A DNA stretch of 5,496 nucleotides, taken from positions 1 through 5,496 of the forward strand of contig JAUYDL010000012.1 of assembly GCA_030691865.1 (NCBI GenBank). Reading direction: 5' to 3'. Position 1 is the stretch's first letter, and every line of letters starts with the position of its first letter. The position numbers and the translations under genes are program-made. Shown here piece by piece: positions 1 through 5,496 of the stretch. The notes under the pieces were generated by a model. The model was not told where the DNA came from. It searched no databases and was given only the letters and a program-made list of their open reading frames with translations. This stretch comes from Candidatus Omnitrophota bacterium. Lineage in GTDB: Bacteria; Omnitrophota; Gorgyraeia; Gygaellales; Profunditerraquicolaceae.

Positions 1-469
1 GCTAGATAAGCGGGTTTTGGCGGCAAGTTTGCAGGATTTAATTTCTAATGTGATTATTCCTACCGAGCAGGTTTCTGAAGTACGTTCTGGTAAAAAGAAG
101 ATTACGCAGAGAAAGTTTTTTCCGGGATATTTATTAGTCGAGATGGATCTAAATGAGCAGACCTATCTTTTTGTTAAGAATTCTCCGGGTGTTACCGGTT
201 TCATCGGATTAGGCAGGAAACCGGTGCCGCTTCCTCAGGCAGAAGTTGACAGCATACTTAAGCGCACCAAAGAAACCGCAGCTAAGCCTTCACCTAAAAT
301 AGTTTTTGAAAAGGGTGAACAGGTTAGAGTTAATGAAGGTCCATTCTTGAATTTTAACGGAACAATCGAAGAAGTATATCCTGAAAAAGGAAAAGTTAAG
401 GTAGGTGTTTCTATCTTTGGTCGTTCTACGCCGGTAGAGTTAGAGTACTGGCAGGTGGAGAAGGTATAA
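1..469 (+). CDS. nusG: Transcription termination/antitermination protein NusG, 5'-truncated by window edge
   Basis: NusG binds the RNA polymerase clamp during elongation, affects pausing and Rho-dependent termination, and can link polymerase to the ribosome. The open frame is already running at base 2 and encodes 155 visible residues. These include the end of the NGN domain, with the core FFPGYLLVEM (bases 116-145) and NSPGVTGFIG, then a short linker. The C-terminal KOW domain follows, marked by FEKGEQVRVNEGPF and the closing IFGRSTPVELEYWQVEKV. Usual bacterial NusG is about 175-180 residues, so roughly 20 N-terminal residues lie outside the window. The TTG at base 17 is internal and is not the start, because family-like sequence (LDKRVLAASLQDLI) continues upstream of it. 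The stop lies 2 bases before rplK, the normal neighbour. Identification is very secure; only the missing start is unknown. Confidence 0.97.
   Translation, partial: LDKRVLAASLQDLISNVIIPTEQVSEVRSGKKKITQRKFFPGYLLVEMDLNEQTYLFVKNSPGVTGFIGLGRKPVPLPQAEVDSILKRTKETAAKPSPKIVFEKGEQVRVNEGPFLNFNGTIEEVYPEKGKVKVGVSIFGRSTPVELEYWQVEKV
457..464 (+). promoter_or_regulatory. Ribosome binding site of rplK, inside the end of nusG
   Basis: A purine-rich GGAGAAGG stretch lies in the last codons of nusG, 7 bases before the rplK ATG at 472. It supports that start and suggests that rplK translation is coupled to nusG translation. Confidence 0.65.
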
Positions 470-471
470 CC

Positions 472-897
472 ATGGCAAAGGCAATCAAGGCGCAAATTAA
501 ATTGCACGTTCCGGCAGCACAGGCCAATCCGGCTCCTCCGGTAGGCCCGGCATTAGGCCAGCATGGCGTAAACATTATGCAGTTCTGCAAGCAGTTTAAT
601 GATCAGACTAAAGGCAGGGACGGGTTAATTCTGCCGGTAGTGATCAGTGTTTTTGAAGACAGATCCTTTACCTTTATTATAAAGAGCCCGCCATCATCTA
701 TTTTATTGAAGAGGGCAGCGAATCTGGCTAAGGCTTCAGGTATTAGCGGCAAAGAGACTATTGGTAAGGTGACTAAAAAGCAGGTTGAGGAGATTGCTAA
801 ACTTAAGTTGCCGGATTTAAATACTAATAATATGGAGCAGGCAATCAAGACTATTGAAGGTACTGCCCGCAGTATGGGTATTGCCATTGAAGGATAG
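472..897 (+). CDS. rplK: Large ribosomal subunit protein uL11
   Basis: L11 binds the GTPase-associated region of 23S rRNA at the base of the L12 stalk. It takes part in elongation factor turnover and, in many bacteria, in activation of the stringent-response enzyme RelA. The 141-residue product has the usual family length. The N-terminal domain carries the proline-rich NPAPPVGPALGQHGVNI (residues 19-35). Its prolines 22, 23 and 26 correspond to the thiopeptide-antibiotic contact region known in other bacteria. The C-terminal rRNA-binding domain ends with the conserved IEGTARSMGI (128-137). The ATG is 2 bases after the nusG stop and gives the standard MAK start. Residue 16 is Ala where Gly is common, a mild change. 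No truncation or frameshift is seen. The 82-base gap to rplA, with a palindromic repeat, is unusual for this pair. Confidence 0.98.
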   Translation: MAKAIKAQIKLHVPAAQANPAPPVGPALGQHGVNIMQFCKQFNDQTKGRDGLILPVVISVFEDRSFTFIIKSPPSSILLKRAANLAKASGISGKETIGKVTKKQVEEIAKLKLPDLNTNNMEQAIKTIEGTARSMGIAIEG

Positions 898-917
898 CTA
901 GAATAGTATTGCTAGTA

Positions 918-946
918 GGGGACTGTCCCCGCAGGGGACTGTCCCA
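918..946 (+). repeat. Doubled GGGGACTGTCCCC palindrome between rplK and rplA (REP-like)
   Basis: Two near-identical units, GGGGACTGTCCCC (918-930) and GGGGACTGTCCC (934-945), are separated by GCA. Each unit is itself an inverted repeat around a central T. The pair can also fold as one long hairpin: 919-930 pairs with 934-945, giving 11 base pairs, one T-T mismatch (924/940) and a GCA loop. No T-run follows in either direction, so an intrinsic terminator is unlikely. The form resembles repetitive extragenic palindromes spread by RAYT-type Y1 transposases, but copy number elsewhere in the genome cannot be seen here. Confidence 0.8.
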
Positions 947-966
947 CGACAAGATAAGTATTGTTT

Positions 967-971
967 GGGAG
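967..971 (+). promoter_or_regulatory. Ribosome binding site of rplA
   Basis: GGGAG lies 8 bases before the ATG at 980. It gives rplA its own initiation signal, downstream of the palindromic repeat. Confidence 0.6.
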
Positions 972-979
972 ATACGTAA

Positions 980-1660
980 ATGAAAGTTCAAAGCAAGAGA
1001 TATAAAGAATCAGCTAAGCAGGTTACGCCGGATAAGTTCTATCAATTGAAGGAAGCAATAGCGATATTGAAAAAGTTGCCTAAACCGAAATTTGACGGTT
1101 CAGTTGATCTGCATTTTAATTTGAGCGTGGATACTAAAAAAAGCGATCAGATGATTCGTGGTACAGTCCTGCTTCCCCATGGCACAGGGAAAAAAGTGCG
1201 GGTGGCAGTATTCTGTAAGGGTGAACATGAGCGCCAGGCAAGAGAAGCCAAGGCAGATTATGTGGGTGCCACGGAGTTGATGGATAAGGTCGCCGCCGGA
1301 TTCCTTGATTTTGATTGTGCTATCGCTACCCCTGAAATGATGAAAGACTTAAGTAAATTAGGCAAAGTATTAGGCCCGCGCGGTTTAATGCCTAGTCCTA
1401 AGACCGGTACCGTGACTAATGATATCTCAAAAGCTATCGAAGACGTAAGACGGGGAAAAGTCGAATTTCGCGTGGATAAGCAGGGCGGGATGCATTTATC
1501 TGTGGGCAAAATTTCATTTGATGAGGATCAGATAAATGATAATGCCTCTAAAGTTATTGAAGCGGTTAAGGAGTCTAGGCCGGCTTCCGTAAAAGGCAAG
1601 TTCGTTAAAAGTTTAAGTATAACTACTTCTATGAATCCAGGATTAAAAATCATTTGCTAA
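980..1660 (+). CDS. rplA: Large ribosomal subunit protein uL1
   Basis: L1 forms the mobile L1 stalk on 23S rRNA helices 76-78 and helps release deacylated tRNA from the E site. In several bacteria it also represses its own operon by binding mRNA. The product has 226 residues, slightly shorter than the 234 of E. coli, and the shortening is at the termini. The N-terminal segment (residues 1-60) shows the usual SKRYKE and FYQLKEAIAILKK pattern and then FDGSVDLHFNLSVD. The family signature LGPRGLMPSPKTGTV spans residues 131-145 in the second domain. It is followed by IEDVRRGKVEFRVDKQGGMHLSVGK, and the chain closes with the SITTSMNPGLKI ending. A GGGAG signal supports the ATG at 980. The stop TAA at 1658-1660 directly abuts the rplJ ATG. 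A terminal cysteine is slightly odd but without known meaning. No L1-binding mimic was identified with confidence. Confidence 0.98.
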   Translation: MKVQSKRYKESAKQVTPDKFYQLKEAIAILKKLPKPKFDGSVDLHFNLSVDTKKSDQMIRGTVLLPHGTGKKVRVAVFCKGEHERQAREAKADYVGATELMDKVAAGFLDFDCAIATPEMMKDLSKLGKVLGPRGLMPSPKTGTVTNDISKAIEDVRRGKVEFRVDKQGGMHLSVGKISFDEDQINDNASKVIEAVKESRPASVKGKFVKSLSITTSMNPGLKIIC

Positions 1661-2188
1661 ATGAAAAAAATCGGTCAATTAGTTAAGGAAACCTCAGGGA
1701 GTCGTATCAAGGACAGCTTTAAACCATCCGGAGGTTTAATTATCGTAAAATACTCCGGTGTGTCTAGCCCCGATATGAGCGCTTTAAGAAAGACGCTCAA
1801 AGGCGCAGGCAGCGATCTTTTTGTGGTTAAAAATAGCATTGCCCGAAGGGCAATGAAGGAGTTAGGCCTAGAGGGTTTAATACCGTCTATCCAGTCCCCT
1901 TGTGGGATGATTTTTTTCAAGGACGAGCCAGTGGATACCTCCAGGATATTATGCGCTTTTCGTAAAGAACATGAAAAGTTGGTATTAGAGGGTGGATTAT
2001 TACAGGATAAACTATTAACTTTAAAAGATATTGAAGTGATGAGCACATTGCCTTCTAAGCACGCGCTGAGGGGCAAGTTAGTCGTGGTATTAAATGCTCC
2101 GATTTCAAAGTTAGTAATTGTTTTGAATCAATCCTTGAAGAAGTTTGTGTATTGTTTAGATCAAATTAGACTGAGTAAATCAAAATAA
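1661..2188 (+). CDS. rplJ: Large ribosomal subunit protein uL10 (stalk base)
   Basis: L10 anchors the L7/L12 dimers to the ribosome next to L11, forming the stalk that recruits translation GTPases. The product has 175 residues, within the family's usual 165-180. The N-terminal rRNA-binding domain shows the typical pattern: KKIGQLVKE (2-10), GLIIVKYSGVSSPDMSALRK (25-44) and then FVVKNSIARRAMKE (54-67). The C-terminal helix that binds L12 dimers covers about residues 145-175. The ATG follows the rplA stop with no base between (TAAATG), and the nearest purine-rich signal (AGGA, 1639-1642) is too far away to be strong. Translation is therefore probably coupled to rplA. This leaves no space for the L10-binding mRNA leader found upstream of rplJ in many bacteria. 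The stop TAA overlaps an ATG (TAATG) that is in frame with rplL. Confidence 0.97.
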   Translation: MKKIGQLVKETSGSRIKDSFKPSGGLIIVKYSGVSSPDMSALRKTLKGAGSDLFVVKNSIARRAMKELGLEGLIPSIQSPCGMIFFKDEPVDTSRILCAFRKEHEKLVLEGGLLQDKLLTLKDIEVMSTLPSKHALRGKLVVVLNAPISKLVIVLNQSLKKFVYCLDQIRLSKSK

Positions 2189-2249
2189 TGTCCCCCTCGC
2201 GGGGCTCGGGGTCATTTTTCCCCAAGCGCCGGAGGCTGGGGAAAAATGA
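2189..2249 (+). repeat. Compound palindrome between rplJ and rplL
   Basis: Two inverted repeats lie side by side. A short GC-rich one pairs CCCC (2193-2196) with GGGG (2201-2204) around TCGC. A longer one pairs TCATTTTTCCCCA (2212-2224) with TGGGGAAAAATGA (2237-2249), 13 perfect base pairs; AGC (2225-2227) can pair further with GCT if the stem shifts by a one-base bulge. The distal arm ends in the first base of the rplL AGGAGG signal. No T-run follows, so this is not a standard terminator. It could be an inserted REP-like element, an RNase III processing site or a translational control hairpin. The sequence shows only the structure. Confidence 0.8.
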
Positions 2250-2254
2250 GGAGG
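2249..2254 (+). promoter_or_regulatory. Perfect Shine-Dalgarno of rplL
   Basis: AGGAGG lies 5 bases before the ATG at 2260 and decides the rplL start over the in-frame upstream ATG at 2188. Its first base is in the outermost pair of the preceding stem-loop, so the hairpin and ribosome binding may influence each other. Confidence 0.9.
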
Positions 2255-2259
2255 AAGAA

Positions 2260-2643
2260 ATGGCAACTGCAAAGTTGGAAGATTTAATTAAATCTATCGA
2301 GACGATGAGCGTGTTGGAACTTGCCGATCTAGTTAAAGCTTTGGAAGAGAAGTTTGGTGTCAGTGCGAACATGCCGATGATGGCTGCTCCTAGCGCCGGC
2401 GGTGCTGCTGCACCTGCCGCGGCTGAAGAAAAAAACGTCTTTACGGTAATGCTGGTAAGTTGCGGTGCAAATAAAATCGCTGTAATTAAAGAGGTACGCA
2501 CAATTACTAGTTTAGGTTTGAAAGAAGCCAAAGATTTAGTGGATGCTGCTCCTAAAGCGATTAAAGAAGGCGTCAATAAAGACGAAGCTGCTGAAATGAA
2601 AAAGAAATTGGAAGCAGCGGGTGCAACCGTAGAATTGAAGTAA
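2260..2643 (+). CDS. rplL: Large ribosomal subunit protein bL12 (L7/L12)
   Basis: L7/L12 is the multi-copy stalk protein that recruits EF-Tu, EF-G, IF2 and release factors and stimulates their GTP hydrolysis. The product has 127 residues, the usual size. The N-terminal dimerisation and L10-binding helices occupy about residues 1-33. A flexible Ala/Gly/Pro hinge covers about 38-55, and the globular C-terminal domain about 58-127. The factor-binding face is intact: Lys72, Ile76, Lys77, Arg80, Lys88 and Lys91 match E. coli Lys65, Ile69, Lys70, Arg73, Lys81 and Lys84. The start at 2260 is chosen because of the perfect AGGAGG and the family-like MATAKLEDLIKSIE start. The frame is open upstream to an ATG at 2188, but those 24 codons are encoded by the palindromic region and do not look like L12. 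Several stop codons follow in the repeats after the gene. Confidence 0.98.
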   Translation: MATAKLEDLIKSIETMSVLELADLVKALEEKFGVSANMPMMAAPSAGGAAAPAAAEEKNVFTVMLVSCGANKIAVIKEVRTITSLGLKEAKDLVDAAPKAIKEGVNKDEAAEMKKKLEAAGATVELK

Positions 2644-2670
2644 GTTTAAGTAAGTTTAAGTAAGTTTAAT
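2641..2670 (+). repeat. Three tandem copies of a 10-bp repeat at the rplL stop
   Basis: TAAGTTTAAG occurs at 2641-2650 and 2651-2660, and a third copy at 2661-2670 differs only at its last base. The first TAA is the rplL stop codon. Because the period is 10, the TAA triplets fall in all three frames, so the run acts as a stop cluster. Replication slippage is a likely origin. Confidence 0.9.
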
Positions 2671-2695
2671 TAAACTAAATAGGCTGAGTTTAGCC
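2663..2695 (+). promoter_or_regulatory. Inverted repeats in the rplL-rpoB gap
   Basis: AGTTTAATTAAACT (2663-2676) is a perfect 14-bp palindrome. It is followed by a small hairpin pairing GGCTG (2682-2686) with TAGCC (2691-2695) around AGTT, including one G-T pair. E. coli has an attenuator and an RNase III site in this gap, so a processing or attenuation role is possible. There is no clear T-run, and the small stem is weak. No convincing -35/-10 pair was found. Confidence 0.4.
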
Positions 2696-2704
2696 ATAAG
2701 GCAT

Positions 2705-5496
2705 ATGATTAAACGAAAAAATTTTGCTAAGATCAAAGAAGTCTATGAATTACCTGATCTTTTAGATGTTCAGTTGGATACTTATCGTGAATTCCTGCAG
2801 ATGAATGTACCGGCAGGCGAAAAGAAGAACCAGGGGTTACAGGAAGTTTTTGGTGAAATCTTTCCGATAGAAAATTCTGATCGCTCAGTAAAGCTGGAGT
2901 TTATCAGCTATTCTTTAGGCAAGCCCAAATACACCATGGGCGAATCTAAGAATCGTTCATTAACTTATGCCGCTCCATTAAAAGTAAAATTTCGTTTAAC
3001 TACTCCTCATGAAACAAAAGAGCAGGATGCTTATTTTGGCGAAATTCCTTTAATGACGGAAACCGGAACCTTTATTATTAACGGTGATGAGCGTGTAGTG
3101 GTTAGTCAGCTGCAGCGTTCTCCGGGAGTATCTTTTGAAGAGGAGCTGCATCCCACCGGAAAGAAAATATTTTATGGCCGGGTTATTCCTTACCGGGGTG
3201 CCTGGTTGGAATTTAAGTATGACCTTACTGAAACTATTACCGCTTACGTAGATCGCCGCAGAAATTTTCCCGCAACACAAATTTTAAGAATTTTAGGTTT
3301 TTCCGAAGATAGCCAAATATTTGCCGCTTTTGGCAAAGAACATCCTGAAATTGTTAATACTCTTAAGAAGGATTACACCAAAAATAAAGAGGAAGCCTAT
3401 CTTGATTTTTACCGTAAAATGCGTCCTACTGAGCCGGTAACTAAAGAGGCAGCCGAAGGCCTGTTTTATAGATTATTTTTTGATCCTGCCCGTTATGATT
3501 TAGAACGCGCGGGACGTTTTATTTTAAATCGTAAATTAGGTATGGATGTATCTTTGGAGAAGAGGATACTGGATTCGGATACCGTAATTAAGGTAATTGA
3601 ATACTTGATTAAGTTAAATGCCGGCACAGGTAAGATTGATGACATTGACCATTTAGGAAATCGCCGCGTAAAAAGTGTCGGGGAATTAGTGCAAAATCAG
3701 GTGCGTATCGGTCTTTCCCGGGTTGAACGTTCAATTAAAGAAAGATTAAGTCTTCTCGGTGAGTTTGATAATTTAAATGTGCATTATTTGATTAATTCCA
3801 AACTGCTGAGTAACCAGATCCGTGATTTCTTCGGGCGTAGTCAGCTATCTCAGTTTATGGATCAGATTAATCCCCTGGCGGAAATGACGCATAAACGTCG
3901 TTTGAGCGCTTTAGGCCCCGGAGGACTTTCACGCGAAAGAGCAGGGTTTGAAGTCAGGGATATTCATCCTTCACATTATGGAAGGGTATGTCCTATTGAG
4001 ACACCGGAAGGGCCGAATATCGGTTTGATTGCATCGCTGAGCTGTTTTGCGCGCATCAACGCTTTAGGTTTAATTGAAACTCCCTACCGCAAAGTCGAAG
4101 ATGGCCGGGTGACTAAAAAGTTCGAATATTTAACTGCCGATATTGAAGAGGATAAATTTATTGCTCAGGCTGATGTTCCGCTAGATAGTGAGGGTCGTTT
4201 TATAGATAAATTTGTTACCTGCCGCTATAAAGATGATTTCCCCAAGGTGCCGGGTAAAGATGTGCAATATATGGATGTTTCCGCAAAACAGCTGGTTTCG
4301 GTTGCTGCTTCCTTAATTCCTTTCTTAGAGCATGATGATGCCAATCGCGCCCTGATGGGTTCAAACATGCAGAGGCAGGCTGTGCCATTGATGATTACGG
4401 AAGCGCCTTTAGTCGGCACGGACATGGAAGCCAAGGTTGCCCAGGATTCCGGAACAGTGGTTATGGCGCAAGCCAGTGGAAAAGTAACCAGTGTGGATGC
4501 TGCCGCAATTACTATCGGCAAGAAAATTTATCATCTGAAGAAATTCCTGCGCACCAATGCCGATACCTCAATAAATCAAAGACCGTTAGTAAAATTGGGC
4601 GATCATGTGGAAGTAAATCAGCCGATTGCTGATGGTATTGCTACTAAAGAAGGTGAATTGGCTTTAGGTAAGAATGTCCTGGTGGCTTTAATGCCTTGGA
4701 GAGGTTATAACTTCGAAGATGCTATTTTGATTAGCGAAAGATTAGTCAAGATTGATGCTTTTACTTCTATTCATATTGAAGAATTTGATATTGAAGCTGC
4801 CGAAACCAGGTTAGGAAATGAAGAGATTACCCGCGATATTCCCAATGTCAGCGAGGAGGCCTTAAGGAACCTGGATGAGGAAGGGATTATTTGGGTTGGG
4901 GCAGAGGTAGCTGCCGGAGATATTTTAGTCGGTAAAATTACACCTAAAACTGATTCTGAGCCAAGCCCTGAAGAAAGATTGTTGCGGGCGATATTCGGCG
5001 AGAAGGCCGGTGATGTGCGTGATACTTCTTTGATTGTTCCTCCGGGAGTTGAAGGGGTGGTTATCGATGTGCATGTCTTTGCGCGTAAGGATCGCGGACG
5101 TAAAACCAAAGAAGAAAAAACTAAAGAATTGGCTAAAATTCGCGAGCTCAAAGCTTATTATAAACAGGAGATTGAGTTTTTACAGGCTGAAAAAACTTTA
5201 CGTTTATCCCAGATGTTAGGGATTGATAAGAAAAAAGTAGAGAAGTTTGATTTTAGCGAGAATGAAGAGGCAAAGATTTTAGCGGCTTCTTTTGATGAGC
5301 AAATGCAGGAGCTCTTGGCTGAAGAGGAGCAGGAGATTGAGAAGGTGCGCCGCGGAGATGAATTACCTACAGGCATCTTGAAAAGAGTGGTGGTTTATGT
5401 GGCTACAAAGCGTAAACTCTCCGAAGGTGATAAGCTTGCCGGCCGCCATGGTAATAAGGGTGTAGTGGCCAGGATTATCCCCGAGGAAAATATGCC
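2705..5496 (+). CDS. rpoB: DNA-directed RNA polymerase subunit beta, 3'-truncated by window edge
   Basis: RpoB is the second-largest subunit of the core RNA polymerase and forms much of the active-centre cleft and the rifamycin pocket. The frame is open for 930 complete codons plus two bases, with no internal stop. In order it shows the N-terminal KIKEVYELPDLLDVQLDTYREFL and GDERVVVSQLQRSPGV (around 128-142). The rifamycin region FFGRSQLSQFMDQINPLAEM is at about 375-394. CPIETPEGPNIGLI spans 429-442 and GYNFEDAILISER is centred on Glu671/Asp672. The active-site lysine motif GDKLAGRHGNKG has Lys910 and Lys918, equivalent to E. coli Lys1065 and Lys1073. Numbering offsets show that the large E. 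coli insertion at 225-343 is absent. A charged, probably coiled-coil insertion of about 90 residues (796-885) matches the position of the E. coli insertion near 940-1040, slightly shorter. About 200-270 C-terminal residues lie beyond the window. The ATG at 2705 is the only sensible start; its ribosome binding signal (AAGG, 2698-2701) is close and weak. rpoC would normally follow. Confidence 0.98.
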   Translation, partial: MIKRKNFAKIKEVYELPDLLDVQLDTYREFLQMNVPAGEKKNQGLQEVFGEIFPIENSDRSVKLEFISYSLGKPKYTMGESKNRSLTYAAPLKVKFRLTTPHETKEQDAYFGEIPLMTETGTFIINGDERVVVSQLQRSPGVSFEEELHPTGKKIFYGRVIPYRGAWLEFKYDLTETITAYVDRRRNFPATQILRILGFSEDSQIFAAFGKEHPEIVNTLKKDYTKNKEEAYLDFYRKMRPTEPVTKEAAEGLFYRLFFDPARYDLERAGRFILNRKLGMDVSLEKRILDSDTVIKVIEYLIKLNAGTGKIDDIDHLGNRRVKSVGELVQNQVRIGLSRVERSIKERLSLLGEFDNLNVHYLINSKLLSNQIRDFFGRSQLSQFMDQINPLAEMTHKRRLSALGPGGLSRERAGFEVRDIHPSHYGRVCPIETPEGPNIGLIASLSCFARINALGLIETPYRKVEDGRVTKKFEYLTADIEEDKFIAQADVPLDSEGRFIDKFVTCRYKDDFPKVPGKDVQYMDVSAKQLVSVAASLIPFLEHDDANRALMGSNMQRQAVPLMITEAPLVGTDMEAKVAQDSGTVVMAQASGKVTSVDAAAITIGKKIYHLKKFLRTNADTSINQRPLVKLGDHVEVNQPIADGIATKEGELALGKNVLVALMPWRGYNFEDAILISERLVKIDAFTSIHIEEFDIEAAETRLGNEEITRDIPNVSEEALRNLDEEGIIWVGAEVAAGDILVGKITPKTDSEPSPEERLLRAIFGEKAGDVRDTSLIVPPGVEGVVIDVHVFARKDRGRKTKEEKTKELAKIRELKAYYKQEIEFLQAEKTLRLSQMLGIDKKKVEKFDFSENEEAKILAASFDEQMQELLAEEEQEIEKVRRGDELPTGILKRVVVYVATKRKLSEGDKLAGRHGNKGVVARIIPEENM

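Noticed and set aside
17..19. TTG as the nusG start
   Set aside because: The conserved NGN-domain reading frame continues upstream to base 2, so the true start is outside the window.
918..979. CRISPR-like repeat pair or terminator after rplK
   Set aside because: There are only two 12-13-base units with a 3-base spacer, so this is not CRISPR, and no T-run follows, so an intrinsic terminator is unlikely.
2188..2259. ATG at 2188 as the main rplL start
   Set aside because: It has no good ribosome binding signal, the 24 added residues are encoded by palindromic DNA and do not look like L12, and a perfect AGGAGG sits before 2260.
2212..2260. Intrinsic terminator between rplJ and rplL
   Set aside because: The stem is strong but is followed by AGGAGGAAGAAATG rather than a T-run, and termination there would cut off rplL and rpoB.
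1675..2576. Minus-strand open frames opposite rplJ and rplL
   Set aside because: They lie opposite complete ribosomal protein genes and show no independent coding signs.
3050..3280. Minus-strand open frame inside rpoB
   Set aside because: It is fully antisense to a conserved rpoB segment, lacks a recognisable protein pattern, and is best explained as a shadow.
4225..4521. Minus-strand open frame inside rpoB
   Set aside because: It is antisense to conserved rpoB with no domain, ribosome binding signal or neighbour support.
4771..5376. Minus-strand and alternate-frame open frames in the 3' part of rpoB
   Set aside because: Serine-rich, low-complexity translations are typical of antisense to a Lys/Glu-rich coiled region; the rpoB frame is clearly the coding one.

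Overview
This window is a bacterial chromosomal segment carrying the conserved nusG-rplK-rplA-rplJ-rplL-rpoB cluster. All genes are on the + strand and no other gene is supported. The core order and the protein sequences are ordinary bacterial. Base composition is moderate, with many TTA and AAA codons, and the standard genetic code fits. The exact phylum cannot be proven from six housekeeping proteins. The protein style, together with GGGGACTGTCCCC-type palindromes dropped between genes, reminds me of uncultured lineages such as Omnitrophota or relatives in the PVC group. That is a low-to-moderate confidence inference from memory.

Layout: the 3' part of nusG (1-469, about 20 N-terminal residues missing) is followed after 2 bases by rplK (472-897). 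An 82-base gap then holds a doubled palindrome (918-946). rplA (980-1660) abuts rplJ (1661-2188) with no intergenic base. A 71-base gap between rplJ and rplL (2260-2643) holds a GC-rich small hairpin and a 13-bp AT/GC stem-loop ending on a perfect AGGAGG ribosome binding site. A 61-base gap with a 10-bp tandem repeat, a 14-bp perfect palindrome and a small hairpin leads to rpoB. rpoB runs open from 2705 to the window end, covering 930 complete codons.

How the genes work together: NusG is the elongation factor that binds RNA polymerase and couples it to the ribosome. L11, L1, L10 and L7/L12 build the L1 and L12 stalks of the large ribosomal subunit, and RpoB is the beta subunit of RNA polymerase. 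Co-transcription of this set is the classic bacterial arrangement. I see no convincing promoter or intrinsic terminator inside the window, which fits one transcription unit fed from upstream.

I do not see an undescribed multi-gene system here. What merits a second look is the non-coding DNA. Two palindromic REP-like blocks lie in the ribosomal protein operon. One of them sits at the rplL ribosome binding site and also keeps open an in-frame 24-codon extension starting at a TAATG junction with rplJ. In addition, the usual place for an L10-binding leader, upstream of rplJ, has no room for one.
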